This document shows positions 8,571-16,685 of a stretch of DNA of 64,000 nt, piece by piece. This DNA is from Novosphingobium sp. KCTC 2891 (GTDB lineage: Bacteria > Pseudomonadota > Alphaproteobacteria > Sphingomonadales > Sphingomonadaceae), in NCBI RefSeq assembly GCF_025938155.1, contig NZ_JAPCZG010000004.1, positions 248,001-312,000 on the forward strand. The letters run 5' to 3'. Positions within the stretch are counted from its first letter, which is position 1. Every line of letters starts with the position of its first letter. A program made the position numbers and the translations under genes. Under the pieces are notes generated by a model that was given only the letters and a program-made list of their open reading frames with translations, did no database searches and was not told the DNA's origin.

Positions 8571-9376
8571 TGCGCATGGTCGGGATCATCCCGGCGGCGG
8601 CGCTGGCCCTGACGGCGGCTTCGGCACTGGCCCAAGCGCCGGCGCCGGCGGCGGCCGCCCGGCCGGCCGCAAGCCCAACGGCTCCGCTGACCGCGATGAT
8701 CGCGCAGCCCTGCGCCCAACCGCGCGGACCGGGCAACGACTGGCCCGCTTTGTGCAAATACCAGCAGGCGGACAAGCAGGTGAGCGGCCCGCCGCGCGCG
8801 GTGTTCATGGGCGATTCGATCACCGAATACTGGCTGCCCGCCTCGCCCGGACTGTTTGCCAGCGGCGTGCTGGATCGCGGGATCGCGGGCCAGACCAGCC
8901 CGCAGATGCTGGCACGGTTCTACCAGGACGTGATCCGGCTGCGCCCGCGCGTGGTCCACATCATGGCAGGGACCAACGACCTGTTCGGCAACACGGGGCC
9001 GACCAGCCCCGAAGAATATGCCAACGCGATCACCGCGATGGTCGATCTGGCACAGGCCAACGGCATCGCCGTGGTGCTGGGCAGCGTGCTGCCGGTTTCC
9101 AGCGTTTCGTGGAGGCCCGGCTATCGCCCGGCGGCGCAGGTCATCGCCATCAACGGCTGGTTGCGCGAACTGGCCAAGCAGCGCGGGCTGGTCTTCGCCG
9201 ATTACCACGCCGCCATGACCGACACCGAGGGCGGGATGAAACCGGGCCTGTCCGGCGACAACGTCCACCCCACCGCCGCCGGCTATGCGGTGATGGAGCC
9301 GATCGCGCGCGCCGCGCTGGCCGATGCGGAGAAGCAGGTCGCCGCGCGCAAGGCGCAGGCGATGGGACGGCGCTGA
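8570..9376 (+). CDS. Exported SGNH/GDSL-family hydrolase
   Basis: This 268-residue secreted esterase-type hydrolase has a hydrophobic signal peptide (about residues 1-22, ending near ALAQA) followed by an Ala/Pro-rich linker. Block I is FMGDSITEYW with nucleophile Ser83. The glycine block lies in DRGIAGQTS, block III is AGTNDLF, and block V is GDNVHPTAAGY with Asp230 and His233. The true substrate is unknown; lysophospholipase, deacetylase and esterase activities all occur in the family. Its ATG shares one base with the SPT stop (TGATG), so expression is coupled to sphingolipid synthesis. Confidence 0.88.
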   Translation: MRMVGIIPAAALALTAASALAQAPAPAAAARPAASPTAPLTAMIAQPCAQPRGPGNDWPALCKYQQADKQVSGPPRAVFMGDSITEYWLPASPGLFASGVLDRGIAGQTSPQMLARFYQDVIRLRPRVVHIMAGTNDLFGNTGPTSPEEYANAITAMVDLAQANGIAVVLGSVLPVSSVSWRPGYRPAAQVIAINGWLRELAKQRGLVFADYHAAMTDTEGGMKPGLSGDNVHPTAAGYAVMEPIARAALADAEKQVAARKAQAMGRR

Positions 9377-9399
9377 CCGCGAGACACGGGGTATTCGCG

Positions 9400-9420
9400 G
9401 CAGGGGCTTACCGCCCCTGC
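9400..9420. terminator. Stem-loop between convergent SGNH and GST genes
   Basis: Eight base pairs GCAGGGGC / GCCCCTGC enclose a 5-base loop. The stem sits between two genes that end towards each other and can act on both strands. No T-run follows on the plus strand, so any termination would be imperfect. Confidence 0.45.
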
Positions 9421-9433
9421 GCCCTTCCCGCCC

Positions 9434-10057
9434 TCAGATTTCAGCGACCTTCTGCGCTTCCATCGCACGGACATAGCCCTCGCGCGCGCTCAGCCGCGCG
9501 AAATAGGCGTTCATGCCGGGGGTAACGAATTCGGCGAGGCCAACATTGAGCGCGAGCTTGATCGCATAGCCCAGCGAAACATCGGCCATGGTGAAGCGGC
9601 CGGCAGCGGCATAATCGCCGTCCATCATCGCTTCGGCATTGCGCAGCCGCGAGCCGAACCATTCAGCGTAGTCGCGCGCGATTTCGGGCCGGCGCGCCTC
9701 GGGCGGGGCGAAGACGGCGTAGCGTAGGTGAATCGTCTGCGGGAAGGTCAGCGTCGCCTCGCCCATGACGAGGAAATTGAGGTAGTCGGCATAGCCCGGC
9801 TCCTCCACCGCCACGGCGAGCGGGCTGGGTCCGTATTTCGTCGCCAGATAGTGTGGGATCGCCGCGCTTTCGGTCATCCGCGCCGTGCCGTCGAACATCA
9901 CCGGAATGGTTCCCAGCGGATTGATGTCCTTCATCCCTTCGTGCCGCTGGCGCGGCGGGAACGGCAGGACTTTCAGATCGTAGTCCAGCCCCAGTTCCTC
10001 AAGCGCCCAGAGGGCGCGGAACGAGCGCGCGTCGCGGCAATGGTACAGTGTTATCAT
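9434..10057 (-). CDS. Glutathione S-transferase family protein
   Basis: This 207-residue GST has an amino-terminal thioredoxin-like domain (MITLYHCRDARSFRALWALE, with the Ser/Arg region typical of alphaproteobacterial beta-like GSTs) containing the cis-proline motif GTIPVMFDG and the ESAAIPHYLA glutathione-binding loop. An all-alpha carboxyl domain follows with GRFTMADVSLGYAIKLA. The likely role is glutathione conjugation or peroxide reduction in the cytosol; no specific substrate is indicated. The ATG at 10057 was chosen because the frame upstream encodes low-complexity Ser/Pro/Arg sequence. Confidence 0.9.
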   Translation of the reverse strand: MITLYHCRDARSFRALWALEELGLDYDLKVLPFPPRQRHEGMKDINPLGTIPVMFDGTARMTESAAIPHYLATKYGPSPLAVAVEEPGYADYLNFLVMGEATLTFPQTIHLRYAVFAPPEARRPEIARDYAEWFGSRLRNAEAMMDGDYAAAGRFTMADVSLGYAIKLALNVGLAEFVTPGMNAYFARLSAREGYVRAMEAQKVAEI

Positions 10058-10106
10058 GGTTGTGAACTGTACCCGCTTGCCGCCGCGTGGCAAGCGGGGG
10101 ATGCGA

Positions 10107-10787
10107 TCAGGGCCGGGGCTGGATCTGGGCCTGAAGCTGGGACTGGCCCTGAAGCTGGGACTGGGCCGAATGCTCGCACTTGGCATGAGCCTGCTTGCTG
10201 CCGCCGCCGCCGAGCATCGACGCCGCGACGAAACCGCCCGCGACGAGGACGACGAAGCCGATCGTGACGAGGCCGAGATACTTGTCGATGAAGCGCTTGA
10301 TCGGCGCTCCGAACAGGCGGAACAGCACGCCGACGATCATGAAGCTGATCGAGCGCGACACCAGGCTGGCGAGCAGGAACGGCACCAGCGGCATCGAGAT
10401 GAAACCCGCGGTGATCGTCAGCAGCTTGAACGGGATGGGCGTGGCGCCCTTGATCACGATGATTTCCACCCCGTATTCGCGCAAGTAGCACGCCGCCTTG
10501 GGGAAGCTTTCGGTGAGGTGGAGCGCGGCGAGCAGCTGGGTGCCCACGCTGTCGTAGAGGAAGTGCCCGATGGCATAGCCGAGCAGGCCGCCCAGCACCG
10601 ACGCGACGGTGGCGATCAGCGAAAAGCGCACCGCCTTCTTCGGCTCCGCCAGGCACATCAGCCCGAGCAGCGGATGCGGCGGCACCGGGAAGAAGCTGGC
10701 TTCGACGAAAGCGACGAGCGCGAGCCACCATTCGGCGTGGGGATGCGAGGCCTTGGCGATGGTCCAATCGTAGAGGCGGCGAAGCAT
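10107..10787 (-). CDS. YqaA/DedA-type membrane protein (VTT domain)
   Basis: This inner-membrane protein of about 226 residues belongs to the DedA/VTT superfamily, YqaA branch. Signatures are FVEASFFPVPPHPLLGLM (the re-entrant proline motif) and KGATPIPFKLLTITAGFISM. DedA-type proteins are implicated in lipid carrier or phospholipid recycling. In-frame ATGs at 10799 and 10787 give MPATMLRRLYDW or MLRRLYDW; neither has a strong ribosome site and I list the shorter. The tail after the last helix is polar and Gln/Ser-rich (SKQAHAKCEHSAQSQLQG and on) and contains a short tandem repeat, which is not part of the family core. Confidence 0.82.
   Translation of the reverse strand: MLRRLYDWTIAKASHPHAEWWLALVAFVEASFFPVPPHPLLGLMCLAEPKKAVRFSLIATVASVLGGLLGYAIGHFLYDSVGTQLLAALHLTESFPKAACYLREYGVEIIVIKGATPIPFKLLTITAGFISMPLVPFLLASLVSRSISFMIVGVLFRLFGAPIKRFIDKYLGLVTIGFVVLVAGGFVAASMLGGGGSKQAHAKCEHSAQSQLQGQSQLQAQIQPRP
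10130..10165. repeat. Two-copy 18-bp tandem repeat in the YqaA tail
   Basis: The unit CCTGAAGCTGGGACTGGC (last base varies) occurs twice back to back. Read on the minus strand it encodes the repeated Gln/Ser/Leu units of the carboxyl tail. A multiple of 3 keeps the frame, so copy number could vary without breaking the protein. Confidence 0.7.
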
Positions 10788-10888
10788 CGTGGCAGGCATC
10801 CGGATCTGTTGCGTTGCGGCAGGGCTTACCCAAGCGCGCCGGAAAGTGCCAGCCGCGCGCACTAGTTAACCTATTTGGCACAAAAATC

Positions 10889-10919
10889 TTGACATCGCCA
10901 CGCTTGATAGGTACATAAC
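10889..10919 (+). promoter_or_regulatory. Candidate promoter of the GTA cluster
   Basis: A perfect TTGACA (10889-10894) stands 17 bp before TACATA (10912-10917), or 19 bp before CATAAC (10914-10919). It lies about 70-100 bp upstream of the first GTA gene in the only AT-richer patch of the 10788-10991 gap. No other -35-like element stands out before g1. This is pattern-based only. Confidence 0.45.
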
Positions 10920-10991
10920 AAGAACATCGTGAAGGTGTGAGTCGCCAGCCGGCCGCTCCTTCGCCCCCCTTAACCAGAGCGAGGATGGTTC

Positions 10992-11540
10992 ATGGCCGAA
11001 CCCAAACGGCCTTCGCCCGGCAAGCGCCGGACGAAGATCAGTGCTGACCTGGTCAAGACCGAGGACAAGAGCAATCGCCACTGGCGGGGAGCCTTCCTTG
11101 CCGAACTGGCCGCGACATCAAACGTGTCCGCGGCATCGACGACCGCGGGCGTGCATCCCAGCCGACCCTACAAGGTGCGCCGGGCGGAACCCGACTTTGC
11201 CCGCGCATGGCGCGGCGCATTGCTGGAAGGATACGAACACCTGGAGATGGAAGTGCTCCACCGGCTGCGTTTCGGCGAGCCGAAGGACGACGAACGCAAG
11301 TTCGACAACGCCACCGCGCTGCGGCTGCTGGGACAGCACCGCGAGACGGCCGCCCGCGAGCGCGCCATGCGCGAGAACGAGGACGTCGCCCTGGTGCGCG
11401 CCTCTATCGACGCGAAACTGGCGCGGCTGCGCGAAAAGCTGCTGGCGCAGCGTGAGGCGCAGCAGGAGGCGGAAGCCGGGGCCGCAGTCCGGACAGAAGT
11501 CGGGGCTGACCTCCACGAGGAAGGCGCAGCCGATGCTTGA
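10992..11540 (+). CDS. GTA small terminase-like protein (g1 position)
   Basis: This 182-residue basic, helical protein opens with the Lys/Arg-rich MAEPKRPSPGKRRTKISADL. A helix-turn-helix-like region follows (FLAELAATSNVSAASTTAGVHPSRPYKVRRAEPDFARAWRGAL), the DNA-recognition pattern of terminase small subunits. A long charged coiled-coil-like stretch (about 110-160) should mediate oligomerisation. Its position directly before TerL equals gp1 of the Rhodobacter capsulatus GTA, which packages random host DNA. It overlaps g2 by 8 bp. It is the first gene of the cluster and is preceded by a candidate promoter. Confidence 0.82.
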   Translation: MAEPKRPSPGKRRTKISADLVKTEDKSNRHWRGAFLAELAATSNVSAASTTAGVHPSRPYKVRRAEPDFARAWRGALLEGYEHLEMEVLHRLRFGEPKDDERKFDNATALRLLGQHRETAARERAMRENEDVALVRASIDAKLARLREKLLAQREAQQEAEAGAAVRTEVGADLHEEGAADA

Positions 11541-12861
11541 GGACGATCCGCTGACCTGGATGGCCGAGGCGGGCAAGGCCGAGATCGATGCGCTGATGGG
11601 CGAGTTGAACGCGAACGAACTGCGCGAATGGCCTTGGTACTGGGGCCTGCAGGCGCGCGGTTCGCAAGTGCCGCCCCCGGGCGACTGGCGCGTGTGGCTG
11701 CTGATGGCGGGGCGCGGCTTCGGCAAGACGCGCACCGGCGCGCAATGGGTAAGCGCAGTGGCGGAGGCCGATCCCGATGCGCGGATTGCGCTGGTGGCGG
11801 CCAACCTGGGCGAGGCGCGGTCAATCATGATCGAAGGCGAAAGCGGGCTGCTTTGCGCCACCGCACCGTGGCGCCGACCGGATTTCGAGCCTTCGCTGCG
11901 CCGGCTGGTGTGGCCGAACGGGGCGCAGGCGCTGCTCTATTCGGCGGCGGAACCTGAATCGCTGCGCGGGCCGCAGCACAGCCACGCCTGGTGCGACGAG
12001 ATCGCGAAGTGGGACAATGCCTCTGCCCGCGCCGAAAGCGCCTGGGACAACCTGCTGATGGGGCTGCGGCTGGGCCGCGATCCGCGCGTGCTGGCGACGA
12101 CGACGCCGCGCGCGGTGCCGCTGGTCGGCCGGCTGCTGGCAGAGGCGCGGAGCGGCGACACCGCCGTCACGCGCGGCACCACGTATGACAATGCCGACAA
12201 CCTGCCTGCGCGGTTCGTGCAGGCGATGCGGCGTTCGTTCGGCGGTTCGCAACTGGGGCGGCAGGAACTGGACGGCGAATTGATCGCGGACCTGCCGGGC
12301 GCGCTGTGGACGCGCGCGCTGATCGAACGTTGCCGCGAAGCGGCGTCGCCGCCGCTGACGCGGATCGTGGTGGGCATCGACCCGCCGGCGAGCGCCGAGG
12401 GCGATGCCTGCGGCATCGTGGTCTGCGGGATTGGCGAGGACCGCATCGCGAGGGTGCTGGCCGATGCCTCGATCGAGCGGGCCAGCCCGGAACGCTGGGC
12501 GCGGGCCGCCGCCGACGCGGCGCGCGCGTGGTCCGCGGACCGGGTGGTGGCAGAGGCCAACCAGGGCGGCGCGATGGTGGAAGCGGTGCTTCGGGCGGCG
12601 AGCGAGCGGCTACCGCTGCGGCTGGTCCACGCCAGCCGCGGTAAAGTGGCCCGGGCCGAGCCGGTGGCGGCGCTCTACGAAGCGGGACGCGTGCGCCATG
12701 CCGGGCAGTTCGCCCGGCTGGAAGACGAGCTTTGCGGTTTGATGCCGGGCGGCTCCTACCAAGGGCCGGGCCGGTCCCCCGACCGCGCCGACGCCTGCGT
12801 GTGGGCGCTGACCGAACTCATGCTGGGCCGGGCCGGCGAACCCAAGGTGTGGTTCGACTGA
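11533..12861 (+). CDS. GTA large terminase subunit (g2)
   Basis: This 442-residue packaging motor combines ATPase and nuclease. The Walker A motif is GRGFGKT (residues 60-66) and Walker B is AWCDEIAKW with Asp155-Glu156. The coupling motif is in LATTTPRA (188-194). The RNase H-like nuclease domain starts at VVGIDPPAS with Asp283 and continues with a second acidic residue near Asp291 and the late DRADACVWALTEL. Headful packaging of host DNA into GTA heads is its expected role. I took the ATG at 11533 (MLEDDPLTWMAEAGKAEID), which overlaps g1 by 8 bp. Every key residue I can check is present, so it appears functional. Confidence 0.93.
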   Translation: MLEDDPLTWMAEAGKAEIDALMGELNANELREWPWYWGLQARGSQVPPPGDWRVWLLMAGRGFGKTRTGAQWVSAVAEADPDARIALVAANLGEARSIMIEGESGLLCATAPWRRPDFEPSLRRLVWPNGAQALLYSAAEPESLRGPQHSHAWCDEIAKWDNASARAESAWDNLLMGLRLGRDPRVLATTTPRAVPLVGRLLAEARSGDTAVTRGTTYDNADNLPARFVQAMRRSFGGSQLGRQELDGELIADLPGALWTRALIERCREAASPPLTRIVVGIDPPASAEGDACGIVVCGIGEDRIARVLADASIERASPERWARAAADAARAWSADRVVAEANQGGAMVEAVLRAASERLPLRLVHASRGKVARAEPVAALYEAGRVRHAGQFARLEDELCGLMPGGSYQGPGRSPDRADACVWALTELMLGRAGEPKVWFD

Positions 12862-12886
12862 TCCCTTCGCATTCGAAAGGTATTCC

Positions 12887-14050
12887 ATGTCCTTTTTCCA
12901 GAACCTGGCCGCCGCCTTCAAGGGCGCGGCAGTGACCCCGCGCGCGCCTTTGGGACGCAGCTTCGTTTCGCCCTGGGCCGAAGCTTTCGACTGGCGCGGC
13001 GGCGATGCGCGCGGCCCGCTGAACTATCCGGTGGCGACGCGCGAGGCCTATCTCAAGAATCCGGTGGCCCAGCGCGCAGTGCGGCTGGTGGCCGAAAGCC
13101 TGGGCGGGGCGCCGCTGACCGCATCCGATCCGGCGCTGGCCGCGCTGGTGAACGCGACGAGCGCGGGGCAGGCGCTGATCGAGACGCTGGCGAGCCAGAT
13201 GCTGCTGCATGGCAATGCCTATGTGCAGGTGCTGCGCGATGCGGATGGCGAACCGGCCGAGCTGTTCGCGCTGCGTCCCGACCGGGTGACGGTGGTGCCC
13301 GATGCGGGCGGATGGCCGGCGGGCTTTGCCTACAAGGTGGGCGAGCGGACCATGACGCTGGATGCGCTCGACGATTTCGGCCAGCCGAACGTGATCCACA
13401 TCCGCGGATTTCACCCCTCCGACGACCATTACGGCGCGGGATGCCTGGAGGCGGCGGACGATGCGGTGGCGGTCCACAACGCCGCATCGCGCTGGAACCT
13501 GGCGCTGCTGGACAACGCGGCGCGGCCATCGGGCGCGCTGGTCTATGACCCCGGCGAAGCGGGCGCGACGCTGACGGCCGAGCAGTTCGACCGGATCAAG
13601 TCCGAACTGAGCGCCGCCTATTCGGGGCAGGTGAATGCCGGGCGGCCGATGCTGCTGGAAGGCGGGCTGAAGTGGCAGTCGATGGCGCTGACCCCGGCTG
13701 ACATGGACTTCGCCACGCTGAAGGCCGCGGCGGCGCGCGACATCGCGCTGGCCTTCGGCGTGCCGCCGATGCTGCTGGGCCTGCCGGGCGACAGCACATA
13801 TGCGAACTACCGCGAGGCGAACCGCGCGCTGTGGCGGCTGACGCTGCTGCCGCTGGCGGGCAAGGTGCTGGCGGCGCTGGCCGAAGGGCTGGCGCCATGG
13901 TTTCCGGACGCACGGCTGACCATCGACCTCGACCGCGTGCCGGCTCTGGCCGAGGACCGCGAGCGGCTGTGGTCGCAGGTTTCCGCCGCCGATTTCCTCA
14001 GCCCCGAAGAAAAGCGCCGCGTGCTCGGCCTGGCGCCGGAGGCCGCGTGA
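12887..14050 (+). CDS. GTA portal protein, HK97 family (g3)
   Basis: This 387-residue portal forms the dodecameric ring at one head vertex through which DNA is packed and the tail attached. Family segments include NPVAQRAVRLVAESLGG, LLLHGNAYVQVLRD, the PDRVTVVPD strand, HIRGFHPSDDHYGAGCLEAA and AFGVPPMLLGLPGDSTYANY. The length is close to the R. capsulatus gp3. The gene follows TerL after 25 bp and its stop shares one base with the next ATG. Confidence 0.93.
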   Translation: MSFFQNLAAAFKGAAVTPRAPLGRSFVSPWAEAFDWRGGDARGPLNYPVATREAYLKNPVAQRAVRLVAESLGGAPLTASDPALAALVNATSAGQALIETLASQMLLHGNAYVQVLRDADGEPAELFALRPDRVTVVPDAGGWPAGFAYKVGERTMTLDALDDFGQPNVIHIRGFHPSDDHYGAGCLEAADDAVAVHNAASRWNLALLDNAARPSGALVYDPGEAGATLTAEQFDRIKSELSAAYSGQVNAGRPMLLEGGLKWQSMALTPADMDFATLKAAAARDIALAFGVPPMLLGLPGDSTYANYREANRALWRLTLLPLAGKVLAALAEGLAPWFPDARLTIDLDRVPALAEDRERLWSQVSAADFLSPEEKRRVLGLAPEAA

Positions 14051-14358
14051 TGAAGCGCGAGGATATGCTGGCGCGGCTGGTGGCGCAGGCCGAGACCGAA
14101 GGATCCGAGCTGATCACGCTGCGCGCGATCGTGGAGGAAGCCACCGACCTTGGCGCGGCACGGGTGCTGAAGCGCATGGGGCTGGCCGACGACGGCGCAC
14201 ACGAGGATCTGGCCGAACTGCGCGAACTGCTGCGCGCCTGGCGCGATGCCAAGGCGAGCGCGTGGAAGGCCATCGTCGACTGGACGGTGCGCGGCGTGCT
14301 GGCGCTTCTGATCTTCGCCATCGCGGTGCGCTTCGGATCGGGAGACCTGCTGCGATGA
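14050..14358 (+). CDS. Small GTA-associated membrane protein (g3.5 position)
   Basis: This 102-residue protein opens MKREDMLARLVAQAETEGSE, an acidic helical region with repeated Glu/Leu heptads (about residues 18-75). One hydrophobic segment sits near the carboxyl end (VLALLIFAIAV, about 85-97). The domain resembles DUF6127, known from this position of sphingomonad GTA clusters, matching g3.5 of R. capsulatus. Function is unknown. A tail-anchored membrane helix in a head gene cluster is odd and might tether assembly to the membrane. It overlaps the portal by 1 bp and the protease by 4 bp. Confidence 0.75.
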   Translation: MKREDMLARLVAQAETEGSELITLRAIVEEATDLGAARVLKRMGLADDGAHEDLAELRELLRAWRDAKASAWKAIVDWTVRGVLALLIFAIAVRFGSGDLLR

Positions 14359-14780
14359 GCACGCTCCCCCTGCGCTTCGCGGGATATGCCGCCGTCTTCG
14401 GCAAGCGCGACAGCGGCGGCGATACGATCGTGCCCGGTGCCTTCGCCGCGACGCTGGCGGCCCGCCGGGAAACCGGCGCACGCCTGCCGCTCTACTGGCA
14501 GCACCGGCCGGACCAGCAGATCGGCTGGATCGAACGCGCCGAGGAGGACGCCCGCGGCCTGCGCGTGGTGGCACAGCTTTCCGCGCCGGATAGCCCGGCA
14601 GCCCGTGCGCTGGCGCGCGGCGCCGTGACCGGGCTGTCGTTCGGATACCGGGTGCGGGAGGGGCAGATGCGCCCCGGCGGGCGCGAATTGCGCGCGGTCG
14701 ACCTGTTCGAGGTCAGCCTCGTCTCCCGCCCGATGCAGCCGCTGGCGCGGGTCCACATGGTCGACCCGGCCAACGACTGA
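14355..14780 (+). CDS. GTA prohead protease, HK97 family (g4)
   Basis: This 141-residue serine protease of the U35/herpes-assemblin fold matures the capsid by removing its delta domain. It opens with the hallmark LRFAGYAAVFGKRDSGGDTI. The catalytic candidates are His50 in YWQHRPDQQIG and Ser95 in VTGLSFGYRV. The terminal strand LFEVSLVSRPMQPLA is typical. It starts at an ATGA overlap with the preceding gene. It is the only protease in the head module and directly precedes its substrate, the capsid gene. Confidence 0.93.
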   Translation: MSTLPLRFAGYAAVFGKRDSGGDTIVPGAFAATLAARRETGARLPLYWQHRPDQQIGWIERAEEDARGLRVVAQLSAPDSPAARALARGAVTGLSFGYRVREGQMRPGGRELRAVDLFEVSLVSRPMQPLARVHMVDPAND

Positions 14781-14797
14781 TCCCTTCATTTTTCCAA

Positions 14798-14816
14798 GGC
14801 CGCCCGTGGGGTGGCC
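14798..14816 (+). promoter_or_regulatory. Stem-loop upstream of the capsid gene
   Basis: GGCCGCCC pairs with GGGTGGCC (one G-T pair) around a 3-base loop, in the 62-bp gap between protease and capsid. It ends 26 bp before the capsid ATG and leaves the purine-rich AGAAAGGACG ribosome-site region free. It may act as a processing or stability element. Confidence 0.4.
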
Positions 14817-14842
14817 CCCTAGCAGAAAGGACGTTCAGCCCC

Positions 14843-16015
14843 ATGGACATCGAAAACCACGAGAGCTTCGACGGCTCGCTCGATCTCGAAACCAAGGCCG
14901 ATGCGCTGGAATCCTCGTTCGATCTTGCCGCACGGCAGGAAGCGCACGATGCGGCGCTCGCCATGCTGCGCGGCGAGGTGGACGAAGTGAAAAGCCGGCT
15001 CGACCGGGTCTATCGCACCGGCGCGGCGCGGCCGATGCTGGGCGCGGGGGATGCGGCCCCGGAAGTGAAGGGCTTCATCGACGGCTACATCCGCAGCGGC
15101 CGCGAGACCGAGCTGAAGTCGCTTTCGACCGCGGTCGCGGTCGATGGCGGCTATGCCGTGCCGCGCCAGATCGACGAGCTGATCGCCCGCCGCCTGGTGA
15201 AGATCAGCCCGGTGCGCAGCGTGGCCAGCGTGGTGCAGACGAGCACCAGCGGCTTCCGCCGCCTGATCTCGACCGGCGGCACCGCCTCCGGCTGGGTCAG
15301 CGAAACCGCCGCCCGCCCGGACAGCGCCAGCCCCAAGCTGGCCGAAATCGTGCCGCCGATGGGAGAGCTTTACGCCAATCCCTCTGCCACGCAGGCGATG
15401 CTCGATGATGCGGCGTTCGACGTCGAGAACTGGCTGGCGGGCGAAATCGCAACCGAGTTCGCGCGGGCCGAAGGCGCGGCCTTCATCAACGGCACCGGCA
15501 CGAACCAGCCGAAGGGCTTTCTCCAGGCGGGATCGGCAACGACCGGGGACACGGTGCGTGCCTATGGCACGTTGCAGCACGTGGTTTCGGGCAATGCCAC
15601 GGGCTTCGATACCGCGCCGGATTCGAAGCTGATCGACATGGTCTTCTCGCTGCGCGCCGGCCTGCGCCAGGGCGCAGTGTGGATGATGAACTCCGCCACG
15701 CTGGCGGCGGTGCGCAAGTTCAAGGCGCCCGACGGTTCGTTCCTGTGGCAGCCGGGCATCGTCGATGGCCAGCCGAACCGCCTGCTGGGCTATCCGGTGA
15801 TGGAAGCCGAGGACATGCCCGACATCGGCGCGGGCGCGTTCCCGGTGGCCTTTGGCAACTTCAAGGCGGGATACCTCATCACCGAGCGCGCCGCGACCAC
15901 GATCCTGCGCGATCCCTATACCAACAAGCCCTACGTCCAGTTCTACGCCACCCGCCGCATCGGCGGGCAGGTGCTCGACAGCGACGCGATCAAGCTCCTG
16001 AAGATCTCCACCTGA
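14843..16015 (+). CDS. GTA major capsid protein, HK97 family (g5)
   Basis: This 390-residue HK97-fold capsid protein builds the GTA head. Residues 1-60 form the acidic, coiled-coil delta/scaffold domain (ALESSFDLAARQEAHDAALA and on). The mature domain begins near LKSLSTAVAVDGGYAVP (about residue 91), and I infer cleavage just after Lys92 by the upstream protease. Conserved parts are FRRLISTGGTASGWVSETAA, the spine helix DVENWLAGEIATEFARAEG, FINGTGTNQPKGFL and KAGYLITERAATTILRDPYT. It is not overlapped by any neighbour and is flanked by stem-loops, unlike most GTA genes. Confidence 0.95.
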   Translation: MDIENHESFDGSLDLETKADALESSFDLAARQEAHDAALAMLRGEVDEVKSRLDRVYRTGAARPMLGAGDAAPEVKGFIDGYIRSGRETELKSLSTAVAVDGGYAVPRQIDELIARRLVKISPVRSVASVVQTSTSGFRRLISTGGTASGWVSETAARPDSASPKLAEIVPPMGELYANPSATQAMLDDAAFDVENWLAGEIATEFARAEGAAFINGTGTNQPKGFLQAGSATTGDTVRAYGTLQHVVSGNATGFDTAPDSKLIDMVFSLRAGLRQGAVWMMNSATLAAVRKFKAPDGSFLWQPGIVDGQPNRLLGYPVMEAEDMPDIGAGAFPVAFGNFKAGYLITERAATTILRDPYTNKPYVQFYATRRIGGQVLDSDAIKLLKIST

Positions 16016-16028
16016 TCCTTCGGATCCA

Positions 16029-16098
16029 CGGGCGCGCGTGCCCCCTTCGCGCGCCCGGTGCCTGCGTCCGCGGCGGTTTCAACCGCCGCCGCGGACGC
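16029..16098 (+). terminator. Tandem GC-rich stem-loops after the capsid gene
   Basis: Hairpin one pairs 16029-16038 with 16048-16057 (10 bp, 9-base loop). Hairpin two pairs 16064-16076 with 16086-16098 (13 contiguous pairs, short loop) and is followed by the pyrimidine-rich CCTTTCTTCCTT. The two fill most of the 115-bp gap between g5 and g6. A partial terminator or an RNase barrier for capsid mRNA fits best. The T-run is interrupted, so full termination is unlikely. Confidence 0.6.
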
Positions 16099-16130
16099 CC
16101 TTTCTTCCTTCCAAACAACCGGAGATTGCC

Positions 16131-16685
16131 ATGAAGCGGGCAATAGTCGCGCCGCCTTCGCTGGCACCGGCGGCGCTTTCAGAGCTGAAGGCGTGGCTGG
16201 GGATCAGCACCAGCCGCGACGACGCGGAACTGACCGCGCTCATCATGACCGCGCTGGACCTGTGCGAAGGCTTCACCGGCACGCTGCCGTTGCAGGCCGG
16301 CTGCGAGGAAGTGCTGCCTGCCTCTGCCGAATGGCAGGCGCTGGCAACGCGGCCCGTGCAGGCAATCACCGGGGCGGCGGCGCTGGCCGTGAACGGCTCG
16401 CGCACGGCGCTTTCAGCCAGCGACTACGAGTTCGACCTCGATGCCGAGGGCGCGGGGCTGTTCCGGCTGCGACGGCCGATCGACCCTGCGCGGGTGGTAG
16501 TGACGTTCACCGCCGGGCTTGCCAGCGGGTGGAGCGCGCTGCCCGATCCGCTGCGGCACGGCATCATGCGGCTGGCGGCGCACCAGCACCGCGGGCGCGA
16601 TGCCGACAAGGCGGTCGCATCGGGCTTTCCGCCCGCCGCTGTCGCCGCGCTGTGGCGACCATGGCGCCGGATGCGACTGGCATGA
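16131..16685 (+). CDS. GTA head-tail connector (g6)
   Basis: This 184-residue protein has the gp6-like connector pattern. An amino-terminal helical pair (SLAPAALSELKAWLGISTSR, then DDAELTALIMTALDLCEGFTG) is followed by a beta-rich middle and a helical end with LRHGIMRLAAHQHRGRD. It matches the phage conserved family often described as phiE125 gp8-like and R. capsulatus g6. It should form the adaptor ring under the portal. The ATG at 16131 follows an AACCGGAGA ribosome site. It ends in an ATGA overlap with the next small gene. Confidence 0.85.
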   Translation: MKRAIVAPPSLAPAALSELKAWLGISTSRDDAELTALIMTALDLCEGFTGTLPLQAGCEEVLPASAEWQALATRPVQAITGAAALAVNGSRTALSASDYEFDLDAEGAGLFRLRRPIDPARVVVTFTAGLASGWSALPDPLRHGIMRLAAHQHRGRDADKAVASGFPPAAVAALWRPWRRMRLA

